Below, one piece after another: positions 34,037-42,662 of a stretch of DNA of 64,000 nucleotides. Under the pieces are notes generated by a model. That model ran no database searches. It had not been told where the DNA came from and saw nothing but the letters and a program-made list of their open reading frames with translations. Position numbers and translations under genes: made by a program. Position 1 is the first letter of the stretch. Each line of letters opens with the position of its first letter. Source of the DNA: Polynucleobacter sp. TSB-Sco08W16 (lineage in GTDB: Bacteria; Pseudomonadota; Gammaproteobacteria; Burkholderiales; Burkholderiaceae); contig NZ_CP061291.1 of NCBI RefSeq assembly GCF_018687455.1, forward strand, positions 310,001-374,000, read 5' to 3'.

Positions 34037-34051
34037 TGAGAATGATTCTCA
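34037..34051. promoter_or_regulatory. Fur box 2 (7-1-7 palindrome)
   Basis: TGAGAATGATTCTCA is a perfect 7-1-7 inverted repeat and an even closer match to the Fur consensus. Its centre is 30 bases from that of box 1, about three helical turns, so two Fur dimers would sit on the same DNA face. It also lies 77 bases before the divergent DUF3820 gene, which might be co-regulated. Confidence 0.8.
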
Positions 34052-34128
34052 ATTGGTTAAAAGACCTTCTCTGAATAAATGGCTAGATTTGTAGGGTGAT
34101 TTGTATTCCCTTGTAAGATTTCAGTTCA

Positions 34129-34371
34129 ATGGATTCACAAGCACTAGAAAAACTCGTACTCATGAAAATGCCTTACGGTAAGCATGCAGGGAGAGCTTTG
34201 GCAGATTTGCCAGGAAATTATTTAGCGTGGTTTGCACGCGAAGGATTTCCGAAGGGTGAAATAGGCGAGTTGCTAGAGTTAATGCACACCCTAGATCACA
34301 ATGGATTACGCGGATTGCTTGCGCCCATTCAGCGGGCGCATGGCCTGCAAGCTAAATCAAAACTACTTTGA
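34129..34371 (+). CDS. DUF3820 family small protein
   Basis: 80 residues matching the DUF3820 family (also called QSregVF after a Pseudomonas quorum-sensing regulated protein): MKMPYGKHAGRALADLPGNYLAWFAREGFPKGE is the conserved block. Cytoplasmic, no helix or signal. Function unknown. It diverges from the Fur-controlled operon and its last nine bases overlap the convergent endonuclease gene. Confidence 0.78.
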   Translation: MDSQALEKLVLMKMPYGKHAGRALADLPGNYLAWFAREGFPKGEIGELLELMHTLDHNGLRGLLAPIQRAHGLQAKSKLL

Positions 34372-35391
34372 GCGAATGATGGCAGTAACGCGATTGCGTT
34401 CGTAGGTAACACCAGGGGTATCTGGTGGGCTGCTTTGAATAGGGCTGATGAATAAGGCGGTTCGCGATTCAATTTGCGAGGCGATTCGTTTTGCAAGTTC
34501 TTCATTGCTGTCGTATTGAATCTGAATACTTGCCACTTTTCCCTCCCGAATGCGAGTAACGATGCCGTTGATCTTTTCTGGCGAGTACGTATCAAAAAAT
34601 ACGGGGTACCACCCGCCAAGAACGGCCTTATTTGGCTTGGTATTGGGGGCGATTGCTTGGGTCTGAGAAGGGCCCTTGTTCAACGGCAATTGAAAATCGA
34701 TTCCCGTCTTCCCTATTAATTCTGCATAAGAGATCGGCGGGGACATTTGAGCCTCATTGGTGTTTTCAATCCAATAAGCCCACGCCAAATTTTTATTCGG
34801 GTCGTAAACCAATTTATATAGATGGCTTGGGATCGTCACTTGACCTCTACCAATGCTTCCTTGATTTCCAGTGGAGCCAGTAAAAGCATATATATCGCCA
34901 GCCGCTCTTTTGGCATAAAGCCGGGTCGGTTCCTCTACATTCTTGGCCCAGATGCCCTGATTATTCTGCCTAGCCTGGGGCATCATATTAGCTAGCGAGA
35001 ATGACTGTGCCATGGCTCGCTCATTGCTCATATCACCCGCTGGGGCATTATGGCCGCGGTCATAGCCGCTACCTCGATAGTCAGAAAGTAGGGCGCGTTC
35101 TGAAAATGGCAGTCTTGCCTCCTCATAGAACTGGTTACTTCTGCGGGGGTGCGGAGCCAGCAACTGCTCGCGACTCAGCTTCTCAACCGTGTAGATTGGT
35201 TTCTTATCTTGCGATGAGTAATAAACCGCAAAGCTATCAAAGCAAAGATCCCGTCCAGCCTGGGTAGTTATAGGCACCTGTTGGTTTGGAAAGAGTTCCT
35301 TGCATTCTTCGAAGAGAGCAAAAGCCCTGATAGGAGCAAGCAAGCAAGCAAGAAGGGCTGCAAGAGTCAGGAGTTTGCGTTTCAATTTCAT
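34363..35391 (-). CDS. secreted DNA/RNA non-specific endonuclease (NucA/Serratia type)
   Basis: Exported beta-beta-alpha metal nuclease of 342 residues. The signal peptide ends near residue 25 (LAPIRAFA). The catalytic motif DRGH is in GYDRGHNAPAGDMSNE near residue 111, and the metal-binding Asn is in ARQNNQGIWAKNVEE about 30 residues later, as the family requires. Likely degrades extracellular or periplasmic DNA/RNA for nutrient phosphorus and nucleosides, or defends against incoming DNA. Monocistronic in appearance. Confidence 0.85.
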   Translation of the reverse strand: MKLKRKLLTLAALLACLLAPIRAFALFEECKELFPNQQVPITTQAGRDLCFDSFAVYYSSQDKKPIYTVEKLSREQLLAPHPRRSNQFYEEARLPFSERALLSDYRGSGYDRGHNAPAGDMSNERAMAQSFSLANMMPQARQNNQGIWAKNVEEPTRLYAKRAAGDIYAFTGSTGNQGSIGRGQVTIPSHLYKLVYDPNKNLAWAYWIENTNEAQMSPPISYAELIGKTGIDFQLPLNKGPSQTQAIAPNTKPNKAVLGGWYPVFFDTYSPEKINGIVTRIREGKVASIQIQYDSNEELAKRIASQIESRTALFISPIQSSPPDTPGVTYERNRVTAIIRSK

Positions 35392-35462
35392 TGTTTATAA
35401 GTGTAGGGGCTGGCTTTAAGTAGCCTGAATCTTTTTTCTTAGCTCGCTTACTTATTAGCCCT

Positions 35463-35561
35463 TCAGTGAGTACTAATTTGCTCGGTAGCTGCGCTGGCGC
35501 ATTCCTCTACATCAGCAATGGCCTTTAAAAATAATGCCTTGCAACATTTACCAGTTGGCAC
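35463..35561 (-). CDS. possible mini-protein or gene remnant
   Basis: A 32-codon frame starting GTG, with coding-like composition (KCCKALFLKAIADVEEC near its start) lies 70 bases upstream of the nuclease gene. No start-decisive ribosome binding site and no recognised family. It may be a leader peptide, a leftover of a lost gene, or chance. Confidence 0.2.
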   Translation of the reverse strand: MPTGKCCKALFLKAIADVEECASAATEQISTH

Positions 35562-35795
35562 TATGGGTAGAAATTAGCGGACTTGAAAATACTAGATGTA
35601 TGGTTTTTAGGAATGATTTTTCATTCCAAATAGTAAAAAAGTCAGAATTTAGACAATTTTTTATAAAATGAAATTAGTGCGCCCTAACATACCTAAGTCA
35701 TTGAAATTTATGGATAAATTAGCTCATTTTGGGGATGTATTCGGGATCTCCCGTATTTCAAGACTTAAAAGTTATTGAAATTCTATTCTTTATTC

Positions 35796-35824
35796 TTGAC
35801 TTGATATAAGAACCTTTTTAGGAT
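35796..35824 (+). promoter_or_regulatory. sigma-70-like promoter of the lytic transglycosylase gene
   Basis: TTGACT (35796-35801) and TAGGAT (35819-35824) are 17 bases apart, about 85 bases before the start codon of the next gene. The -35 box is near consensus; the -10 is weaker. Confidence 0.45.
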
Positions 35825-35908
35825 GACCCATGTTTTTTATATATTGCGATGCAGCATAAATCAGCGGGACAACAAGTTCTGCGGTTTTGAAGGTGTCGTA
35901 AAAATTGA

Positions 35909-36898
35909 ATGAGTAAATGTTTATCTAACAATTTGAGTGAGATGCAGGGGGAGCAATCAGCAATGCTGGCTGCAAAAGAACTGCTAGCCCACGCTATGGC
36001 TCCAGTGTATCGAGTCATCAATGGCTTACTCGTTGTGACTGTATTCATGGTGGTAGGTCTTTGGCTTTCGGGTAACGGCACTAATGCAGGTCCATTTGAC
36101 TTAGCTCGTGTACTGGTCCCTGATGAAGCTCGTAACATTGTTTGGAGCAACGGTTTTGGAATGCTCGATCAATACAAGAGCGGCAATGAAGTAGCTTCTT
36201 CATCTGCGCCTGAGACTGAGATTGCGGCTGTTATCTACAACAAGTCAAAACCCAATAATTCCGGCTTGGCATCTGCAAAGCAACAAACCGTTGCACTGTT
36301 AATGCCCTCCGTCGCTCAAGTGCCGGTGAAGTCTATCTCTCATTTGGCCGATCGCATTCCAACCTCCAAGATCGATCCACAAGCCTTGGATAGCAATTTG
36401 ATGGGCTCTATTCAGAATCAACGTGCTGTTGCTGATTTCTTTGAAAAGAAATACAGCCTCGATCGCGCCAAGATTGAAGAGTATGTGTCCAATACCATTT
36501 TGATAGCCAAAGAAGTGAATATCGATCCGGTGTTGTTATTGGCGGTGATCTCTGTAGAGTCCAACTTCAATCCCAATACCAAGAGTCAAGCTGGTGCTGA
36601 AGGCCTCATGCAGGTAATGACTTCAGTGCACCGTGAAAAATATGCGCTTTATGGCGGTACACAACAAGCAGTTAAGCCTGAAGTAAATATTCGAGTAGGC
36701 GCCTATATCTTGAAGTACCTCATTGCTACTGCAGGCTCTTTACGTAATGGCCTCAAGTTCTACGTGGGCGCTGCTAATGCAGAAGATGATGGTGGTTACG
36801 CTGATAAGGTCATGGCAGAACGTAGTCGCTTAATTGGCCTTTGCCAGACGCGCTCTATAAACCGCTTAACCTTAAATGGCAAAGATTTGCGCTCCTAA
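35909..36898 (+). CDS. lytic transglycosylase (SLT domain) with membrane anchor
   Basis: Peptidoglycan-cleaving enzyme of 329 residues. A single membrane helix near residues 35-52 (GLLVVTVFMVVGLWLSG) anchors it in the inner membrane, then a linker and a C-terminal SLT domain: AVISVESNFNPNTKSQAGAEGLMQVM with catalytic Glu near residue 215. The ATG at 35909 has no good ribosome binding site, while ATG 35963 has AGGGGGAG 10 bases upstream, so the true start may be 35963 (311 residues). Likely role in cell wall remodelling or assembly of envelope-spanning machines. Confidence 0.8.
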   Translation: MSKCLSNNLSEMQGEQSAMLAAKELLAHAMAPVYRVINGLLVVTVFMVVGLWLSGNGTNAGPFDLARVLVPDEARNIVWSNGFGMLDQYKSGNEVASSSAPETEIAAVIYNKSKPNNSGLASAKQQTVALLMPSVAQVPVKSISHLADRIPTSKIDPQALDSNLMGSIQNQRAVADFFEKKYSLDRAKIEEYVSNTILIAKEVNIDPVLLLAVISVESNFNPNTKSQAGAEGLMQVMTSVHREKYALYGGTQQAVKPEVNIRVGAYILKYLIATAGSLRNGLKFYVGAANAEDDGGYADKVMAERSRLIGLCQTRSINRLTLNGKDLRS

Positions 36899-36920
36899 TT
36901 GAATTAATAATGACAGATTA

Positions 36921-36946
36921 AAAAAGCCACCCTTGGGTGGCTTTTT
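36921..36946. terminator. Rho-independent terminator, near-perfect palindrome
   Basis: AAAAAGCCACCC (36921-36932) and GGGTGGCTTTTT (36935-36946) are exact inverted repeats. It ends the lytic transglycosylase transcript and can serve the convergent FKBP gene (stop at 36969). Confidence 0.88.
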
Positions 36947-36968
36947 ATTTAGCAGAAGGCGACCTTAC

Positions 36969-37316
36969 TTAGTTCACCCCATGTAACTCAACATCAAATA
37001 CGAGTGTGGCATTTGGGGGTATTACTCCACCAGCGCCACGTGCGCCATAGCCCATTTCAGAGGGAATGATGAGAGTACGTTTACCGCCGATCTTCATTCC
37101 AGCAACGCCTTCATCCCAACCCTTAATCACGTGACCAGCGCCCAAAGGAAAGCTAAAAAGCTGGCCGCGATCGAGTGAGCTATCAAATTTTTGACCTTTA
37201 TGGTCGGGCGCTTTTTCGTCAAAAAGCCAGCCGGTGTAATGGACGTCAACGTGATTGCCGGCAGTAGCTTCCTTGCCTTCACCAACAACGGTGTCGATTT
37301 TTTTGAGTTCAGTCAT
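36969..37316 (-). CDS. FKBP-type peptidyl-prolyl isomerase
   Basis: Single-domain FKBP of 115 residues without signal peptide, hence cytoplasmic. It has VDVHYTGWLFDEK near residue 24, FDSSLDRGQLFSFPLGAGHVIKGWDEGVAGM with the FK506-pocket Asp/Trp residues, and the ending GYGARGAGGVIPPNATLVFDVEL. The insertion DEKAPDHKGQKFDS is common in betaproteobacterial FKBPs. Assists folding at prolyl bonds. Confidence 0.9.
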   Translation of the reverse strand: MTELKKIDTVVGEGKEATAGNHVDVHYTGWLFDEKAPDHKGQKFDSSLDRGQLFSFPLGAGHVIKGWDEGVAGMKIGGKRTLIIPSEMGYGARGAGGVIPPNATLVFDVELHGVN

Positions 37317-37391
37317 GATGTTTTCCTATTGGGTACAAATTGATCGGCTAGTATATTCTGAGCTTTAGATTCTTACTTCAAGCTTAACAAC

Positions 37392-38408
37392 ATGACCAAT
37401 TACTGGCTCAATTCTGCCTATCAAACCCTATTACCAAGCCCAGATGGACAGCTATTGGTGACAGACGACTTTTTGCGCACCTATTTATTAAGGCCTGAGC
37501 TTAGCTTAGTCACTGAATCATGCGAGGCTGAACATTTACTCCACCAGCGCCTTACCGAAAACCCCCGCGCTCAAATTGCCGATCAGGATATTGCGGCTAT
37601 GGCTGATCTGGATATTCAGGAAAACTATCGAGTCTGGTTGCGCTATCGCTCACGTCTATTAGCAGCGAGCTCCTTAGAAGCTTTCTACATGAGTCTTTTT
37701 AAAGGCGATGGCGTTGATGTGCCACCTTTATTTGTGATGCAATTAGCGCAGATCTTTGTACGACACATTTTGGGTGAGAATGCACATCCACTTGAAGTGC
37801 GCATGGGAGAAATTTTCTTTCGGACTCAGAAAATTACTGTCCTTGAGGACAGTATTGTTATGGGTGCGGATGAAGAGGTGGTCTCGCGTAATGCGCAGGC
37901 AGGTGAGTCTGGAAATATTATGGACTTGCTCAAAGGCAAATCGATGTTGACTCGCTCGGCTGATCTCGATGTTTTATATGAAGAAAATGCTGCTGAATAT
38001 TGGGCGCGTAATGAAGAATTTGATTTTGCCGTCCAACTTAATTTTGGGCATGAGCCCATTAGTCATTTTTGCCGCGTGTTAGAGAAATGGATTGCACATT
38101 TCCTCGGGATTGCAGTGCGCATTACGCCAATGCAGCAAATCAGTGATCCTAAATGGTCATGGCATGTAGGCTTAGACGCATCAGCGACGGCAATATTAAA
38201 CAAGCTCTACAACAAAGAATCTGTTGAGTCTGATGAGCTTGAGAAAGTGATTTGTTTATTTCGATTGGACTTTATCGATGAAGCTGCGGTTACCAAAGCT
38301 CAGCAAGGCAAGCCAGTCTACATGGCAATTGCTGCAAATGAGCAGCAGCAGTTAAAGTTAAAGCCGCAAAACTTATTATTTAATTTACCACTCGCAAAAG
38401 TTTCTTAA
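37392..38408 (+). CDS. DUF6352 family protein of unknown function
   Basis: Cytoplasmic protein of 338 residues that resembles the DUF6352 family of Burkholderiales. It opens with NYWLNSAYQTLLPSPDGQLLVTDDFLR and has no helices, signal or catalytic motif that I can name. A helical centre and an acidic overall character are seen. Its stop codon overlaps the convergent MFS gene by four bases. Confidence 0.65.
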   Translation: MTNYWLNSAYQTLLPSPDGQLLVTDDFLRTYLLRPELSLVTESCEAEHLLHQRLTENPRAQIADQDIAAMADLDIQENYRVWLRYRSRLLAASSLEAFYMSLFKGDGVDVPPLFVMQLAQIFVRHILGENAHPLEVRMGEIFFRTQKITVLEDSIVMGADEEVVSRNAQAGESGNIMDLLKGKSMLTRSADLDVLYEENAAEYWARNEEFDFAVQLNFGHEPISHFCRVLEKWIAHFLGIAVRITPMQQISDPKWSWHVGLDASATAILNKLYNKESVESDELEKVICLFRLDFIDEAAVTKAQQGKPVYMAIAANEQQQLKLKPQNLLFNLPLAKVS

Positions 38409-39598
38409 GCTGTTTGGGTTTTCTTGTTTGCGCCTGCTAGCCAAATTAGTGCTGCAGCGGTAATGATGACTGGAATAAGTGATCCCAGATTAAGGATATT
38501 CCAGCCTTGTGAAGTTATCAGGGCGCCAGATCCAAATGAGGTAAATGCCATGGTCCCAAATACAAAGAAGTTGATAGAAGCCTGCGCTTTATCTCGCTCA
38601 TTTGGTTTGTAAGCCGTCATTGCTAAAGAGGTTGAGCCAGTGAACAAAAAGTTCCATCCAACTCCCAGCAAGAATAGCGCAATGAAGAACTGGTGAAGAT
38701 CGGTGCCGGTGAGTGCAATGAATATGCAGAGAAAGTTAAGGCTTACGCCAACACCCATTATTTTGAGAGCGCCAAAACGTTGAATAAGGGCGCCTGTAAA
38801 AAATCCTGGAGCAAACATGCCAATGACGTGCCACTCCAGAACGAGGGCGGTATCTGAGAAAGGTAAGCCACAGATCTGCATGGCTAAGGGGGTTGCTGCC
38901 ATGAGAAGATTCATCACCCCGTAGCCCAATGCAGCACCAATAACCGCAACCATAAAGACAGGCTGTTGAAGAATGCTCTTGAGGGGGCGCCCATCCGCAA
39001 GGGAATGTTGAGTTTTAAATTCTTCTGGAAAATGGATGCACTGCATAACCAAAATTCCAATCAAAGCGGCAATCGAGAGTGTGAGGTAGGCGCCCAAGAA
39101 GGCGGTATCGAAGAGGTTGCGAGTCCAGGAGGCTAAATTAGGTCCAATAACTGCTCCCAGAATGCCTCCAGCAAGCACCCATGAGACTGCCTTGTCACGC
39201 TGGCTGACTTCGGTTAGCTCCGCAGCTGCAAACCGATAAAGCTGTCCGTTGGCGCTGTAATAGCCAGCGATAAAAGTGCCAGTTACCAAGAGCCAAAAGT
39301 TTCTGCTAAACGCCGCATAAGCACACACCAGGGCGGATAGCATCGCCACTAAGAGTCCCAACTGGAAAGAGGTCTTGCGCCCAAATCGGTTTTGGGATTT
39401 GGCAACAATAGAGGTGGAAAAAGCAGCCCCAACAACATAGCCCATGACGGGTAGGGTGGCCATCCAGCTCAGTGGCGCTAAGCTGAGCCCCACTAGGCCA
39501 TTAATGGCGATAAAGGTAACGTTATTGGTTAGAAATAGACCTTGGCAAATAATCAGTAGCACTAGGTTTTTATTGAGTAAAGGGTGCTTGCTGGACAT
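38405..39598 (-). CDS. MFS transporter
   Basis: Twelve-helix major facilitator of 397 residues. The loop between helices 2 and 3 has KSQNRFGRKTSFQLG, the family signature (usual form G-x-x-D-R-x-G-R-R). Drug or metabolite efflux is the common role of this branch (YajR/multidrug-like), but the substrate is unknown. Monocistronic, upstream gap of 252 bases shared with the isocitrate dehydrogenase gene. Confidence 0.8.
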   Translation of the reverse strand: MSSKHPLLNKNLVLLIICQGLFLTNNVTFIAINGLVGLSLAPLSWMATLPVMGYVVGAAFSTSIVAKSQNRFGRKTSFQLGLLVAMLSALVCAYAAFSRNFWLLVTGTFIAGYYSANGQLYRFAAAELTEVSQRDKAVSWVLAGGILGAVIGPNLASWTRNLFDTAFLGAYLTLSIAALIGILVMQCIHFPEEFKTQHSLADGRPLKSILQQPVFMVAVIGAALGYGVMNLLMAATPLAMQICGLPFSDTALVLEWHVIGMFAPGFFTGALIQRFGALKIMGVGVSLNFLCIFIALTGTDLHQFFIALFLLGVGWNFLFTGSTSLAMTAYKPNERDKAQASINFFVFGTMAFTSFGSGALITSQGWNILNLGSLIPVIITAAALIWLAGANKKTQTA

Positions 39599-39850
39599 GA
39601 CATGCAGTTTAAGGTGAATTTGTCATCCCCGCTGTCTCGGGGGATTCCCTTAAATTGGGCAACATCTGCGGGTTTGGGGTGCAAATCCCCTCATTTTGGC
39701 AATCTCGATGATTTAAAATTGAAGACTCGCCTCATTGGCAAAAAAGGCCTATAAAACAGACCTGCTAAAAGCGATTTGCAAAATGCGGAATATGAGAGTG
39801 GCAGGGTAAAAACCTGACTCTGTAAATTTATCAATATCGAGGAAACGTTA

Positions 39851-42085
39851 ATGGCTTCAGAGAAATCAAAGATTATTTACACGCTGACAGATGAAGCGCC
39901 GCTTTTGGCGACTTGCGCATTTTTGCCAATCATCCGCACTTTTACAGCGCCTGCTGGAGTAGAGATTGTGAAGAGCGACATTTCTGTTGCTGCACGTATC
40001 TTGGCCGAGTTTTCTGATTGTTTAACTGCTGAGCAAAAAGTTCCAGATAATTTGGCTGAGCTGGGCAAAATGACTTTGTTGCCAGACACTAATATTATTA
40101 AGTTGCCAAACATTAGCGCATCTGTTCCACAGTTGCTCGCAGCCATTAAAGAATTGCAAGCTAAGGGATACAAGATCCCGAATTTTCCAGATGATCCTAA
40201 AACAGATGAAGAAAAATCGATCCGCGCCCGTTATTCCAAGTGCTTAGGTAGCTCAGTAAACCCAGTGTTGCGTGAGGGTAACTCTGACCGCCGTGCACCG
40301 CCCGCTGTAAAGCGTTATGCGCGTAAGAACCCACACTCTATGGGCGAGTGGAGCCAAGCTTCTCGTACGCACGTTTCTCATATGCATGGTGGCGACTTCT
40401 ACTCGAGTGAGAAGTCAATGACGATGACAAAGGCCTGTAATGTCGCCATGGATTTGGTGACTAAGAGCGGTAAAACGATTGTCCTCAAGCCAAAGACTGC
40501 TTTGCTGGCTGGTGAAATTATCGACAGTATGTATATGAGCAAGAAAGCCTTGTGCGAGTTCTATGAAAAAGAAATCGACGATGCTTATAAAACCGGCATG
40601 ATGTTGTCCTTGCACGTGAAGGCAACCATGATGAAGGTTTCTCATCCGATCGTATTTGGTCATGCTGTGAAGATTTTCTATAAAGAGGCTTTTGAGAAAC
40701 ACGCTAAGTTGTTTGAAGAGTTAGGTGTGAATGCCAATAACGGCATGAGCAGTCTCTACGAGAAGATCAAAACCTTGCCAGAATCCAAGCGTGAAGAAAT
40801 TATTCAGGACTTGCATGCTTGTCACGAGCACCGCCCAGCATTGGCGATGGTTGATTCGGCTAAAGGCATTACCAACTTGCACTCTCCTAGCGACGTCATC
40901 GTTGATGCATCGATGCCTGCCATGATTCGTGTTGGCGGCAAGATGTGGGGTGCGGATGGTCGTTTGCATGACACCAAAGCGGTGATCCCAGAGAGTACTT
41001 TTGCCCGCATCTATCAAGAAATGATTAATTTCTGTAAGACTCACGGTAACTTTGATCCAACCACTATGGGCACTGTGCCTAACGTGGGCTTGATGGCTCA
41101 ACAAGCTGAAGAGTACGGCTCACATGACAAGACTTTTGAGATTCCAGAGGCGGGTGTAGCGCGCATCGTTGCTGAGGATGGTACGGTGTTGCTTGAGCAA
41201 CATGTAGAAGAAGGAGACATCTGGCGTATGTGCCAATGTAAAGATGCCCCAATTCGTGATTGGGTCAAGTTGGCAGTCAATCGTGCACGCCTCTCCAATA
41301 CTCCGGCCGTATTTTGGTTAGATGAGTACCGCCCACATGAGGCAGAGTTGATTAAGAAAGTTAAAACCTATCTTAAGGACTATGACCTTGAAGGCGTTGA
41401 TATTCAGATCATGTCTCAAACCCGTGCAATGCGTTACACCTTAGAGCGTGTCATTCGTGGCAAGGACACTATTTCTGTCACTGGCAATATCTTGCGTGAT
41501 TACCTCACTGACTTATTCCCGATTATGGAATTGGGTACCAGCGCGAAGATGCTCTCCATCGTGCCTTTGATGGCCGGTGGCGGCTTGTTCGAAACGGGTG
41601 CAGGTGGCTCTGCTCCTAAGCACGTTCAACAGCTCGTAGAAGAAAACCATTTACGTTGGGATTCTTTGGGCGAGTTCCTGGCCTTAGCTGTTTCTCTAGA
41701 AGATATCGGCGACAAGACTGGCAACCAAAAAGTGAAGATCTTGGCTCGCACCTTGGATGAAGCTACTGGCAAGTTATTGGATAACAATAAGTCACCTTCT
41801 CCGCGTACAGGTGAGCTGGATAACCGTGGTAGCCAGTTTTACTTGGCTATGTACTGGGCTGAAGCCTTGGCTGCACAAACTGAGGATAAAGAGTTGCAGG
41901 CCTACTTTGCGCCTTTGGCTAAATCGCTTGCTGAAAATGAGCAAAAGATTACGGCTGAACTCAAAGCGGTCCAAGGCAAGCCGGCCGATATTGGCGGTTA
42001 CTTTGTTGCCGATCCTGAGAAATGCAAAGCAGTGATGCGTCCAAGCCCCACTTTCAATGCAGCTTTAAATGCAATGAGAGCTTAA
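39851..42085 (+). CDS. icd: monomeric NADP-dependent isocitrate dehydrogenase
   Basis: TCA-cycle enzyme oxidising isocitrate to 2-oxoglutarate with NADP+, of the monomeric IDH-II type (usual length about 740; here 744). Family blocks: IYTLTDEAPLLATCAFLPIIR at the N-terminus, SDRRAPPAVKRYARKNPH, HGGDFYSSEKSMTMT near residue 178, and the C-terminal SLGEFLALAVSLED and DNNKSPSPRTGELDNRGSQFYLA. The start has AGGAAA upstream (39839-39844). Transcribed alone and closed by two hairpins. Confidence 0.95.
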   Translation: MASEKSKIIYTLTDEAPLLATCAFLPIIRTFTAPAGVEIVKSDISVAARILAEFSDCLTAEQKVPDNLAELGKMTLLPDTNIIKLPNISASVPQLLAAIKELQAKGYKIPNFPDDPKTDEEKSIRARYSKCLGSSVNPVLREGNSDRRAPPAVKRYARKNPHSMGEWSQASRTHVSHMHGGDFYSSEKSMTMTKACNVAMDLVTKSGKTIVLKPKTALLAGEIIDSMYMSKKALCEFYEKEIDDAYKTGMMLSLHVKATMMKVSHPIVFGHAVKIFYKEAFEKHAKLFEELGVNANNGMSSLYEKIKTLPESKREEIIQDLHACHEHRPALAMVDSAKGITNLHSPSDVIVDASMPAMIRVGGKMWGADGRLHDTKAVIPESTFARIYQEMINFCKTHGNFDPTTMGTVPNVGLMAQQAEEYGSHDKTFEIPEAGVARIVAEDGTVLLEQHVEEGDIWRMCQCKDAPIRDWVKLAVNRARLSNTPAVFWLDEYRPHEAELIKKVKTYLKDYDLEGVDIQIMSQTRAMRYTLERVIRGKDTISVTGNILRDYLTDLFPIMELGTSAKMLSIVPLMAGGGLFETGAGGSAPKHVQQLVEENHLRWDSLGEFLALAVSLEDIGDKTGNQKVKILARTLDEATGKLLDNNKSPSPRTGELDNRGSQFYLAMYWAEALAAQTEDKELQAYFAPLAKSLAENEQKITAELKAVQGKPADIGGYFVADPEKCKAVMRPSPTFNAALNAMRA

Positions 42086-42102
42086 TAGGTAGAAGCGATA
42101 GG

Positions 42103-42124
42103 AGCCTAATACGTGAATTAGGCT
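42103..42124 (+). repeat. inverted repeat downstream of icd
   Basis: AGCCTAAT (42103-42110) pairs with ATTAGGCT (42117-42124) across a 6-base loop, just before the main terminator hairpin. May help 3'-end stability or form a tandem terminator. Confidence 0.5.
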
Positions 42125-42130
42125 TAATAT

Positions 42131-42160
42131 AAAAAGGCAAACTCTCGGGTTTGCCTTTTT
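42131..42160 (+). terminator. Rho-independent terminator of icd
   Basis: AAAAAGGCAAA (42131-42141) pairs with TTTGCCTTTTT (42150-42160) around an 8-base loop. It ends 28 bases before the BLUF gene start. Confidence 0.88.
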
Positions 42161-42188
42161 GTTGTTAGATACCCCATTCGATAGATCC

Positions 42189-42596
42189 ATGCCAAAACCA
42201 ACAGACCTCGTAGAGCTGACATACCTGAGTGAAGCGGTATCCGATATGTCTTTTCTGGGTCTCATGCGTTTGTTGGAATCTGCAAGAGCTTTTAATCTTG
42301 AGCTTGGTGTGACGGGAATTTTGTTTTATGACAACCAACAGTTCGGTCAAATTATTGAAGGTGAGCGCGCTAACATTATGAAAGTATGGAAGCGCATTCA
42401 AGAAGATAAGCGCCACCACCGAATCGAGCTTTTAGAAATCAGAGAAATTTCTGAGCGTAGCTTTCCCGACTGGTTATTGCGGTTTTATGGCGGAGAGACT
42501 CTTGTTGGAGACTATCCAGTGTTGGCTGGAATGGTAGGTGGAATGGATAAGCATAGCCTTGCCCTACTGAACAAAATGCGTGAAGCACTGATTTAA
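42189..42596 (+). CDS. stand-alone BLUF-domain blue-light photoreceptor
   Basis: FAD-binding sensor of 135 residues. Aligned by spacing to known BLUF domains all key residues are present: Tyr12 (LTYLS), Asn36 (AFNLELGVTG), Gln54 (FGQIIEGE) and Trp95 (FPDWLLRF). The Met usually two residues after the Trp is Leu97. A conserved DKRHHR lies near residue 73. A short C-terminal helix follows and there is no output domain. I use ATG 42189; the in-frame TTG at 42159 lies inside the icd terminator. Signals by protein-protein contact; target unknown. Confidence 0.85.
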   Translation: MPKPTDLVELTYLSEAVSDMSFLGLMRLLESARAFNLELGVTGILFYDNQQFGQIIEGERANIMKVWKRIQEDKRHHRIELLEIREISERSFPDWLLRFYGGETLVGDYPVLAGMVGGMDKHSLALLNKMREALI

Positions 42597-42662
42597 TTCG
42601 CCTGCCTAGCAATAAATCCCTATCGGTAGCAAAATGGTCGCAATACATCAACGGGGTTCGCC

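Larger units (their letters stand above)
35392..35908. other. 517-base intergenic region
   Basis: Mostly AT-rich without a convincing long gene. It contains a minus-strand mini-frame of 32 codons (35463-35561), a small hairpin GGAATG/CATTCC (35610-35627), and a promoter-like pair at 35796-35824 for the lytic transglycosylase gene. Nothing else with clear structure was seen. Confidence 0.5.

Noticed and set aside
35818..36150. Minus-strand frame of 110 codons
   Set aside because: It is antisense to the N-terminal part of the lytic transglycosylase gene and shows no recognisable domain.
39670..39710. tRNA-like T-arm (GGGGTGCAAATCCCC)
   Set aside because: No matching acceptor stem, D-arm or anticodon arm around it; a chance hairpin in the gap upstream of icd.
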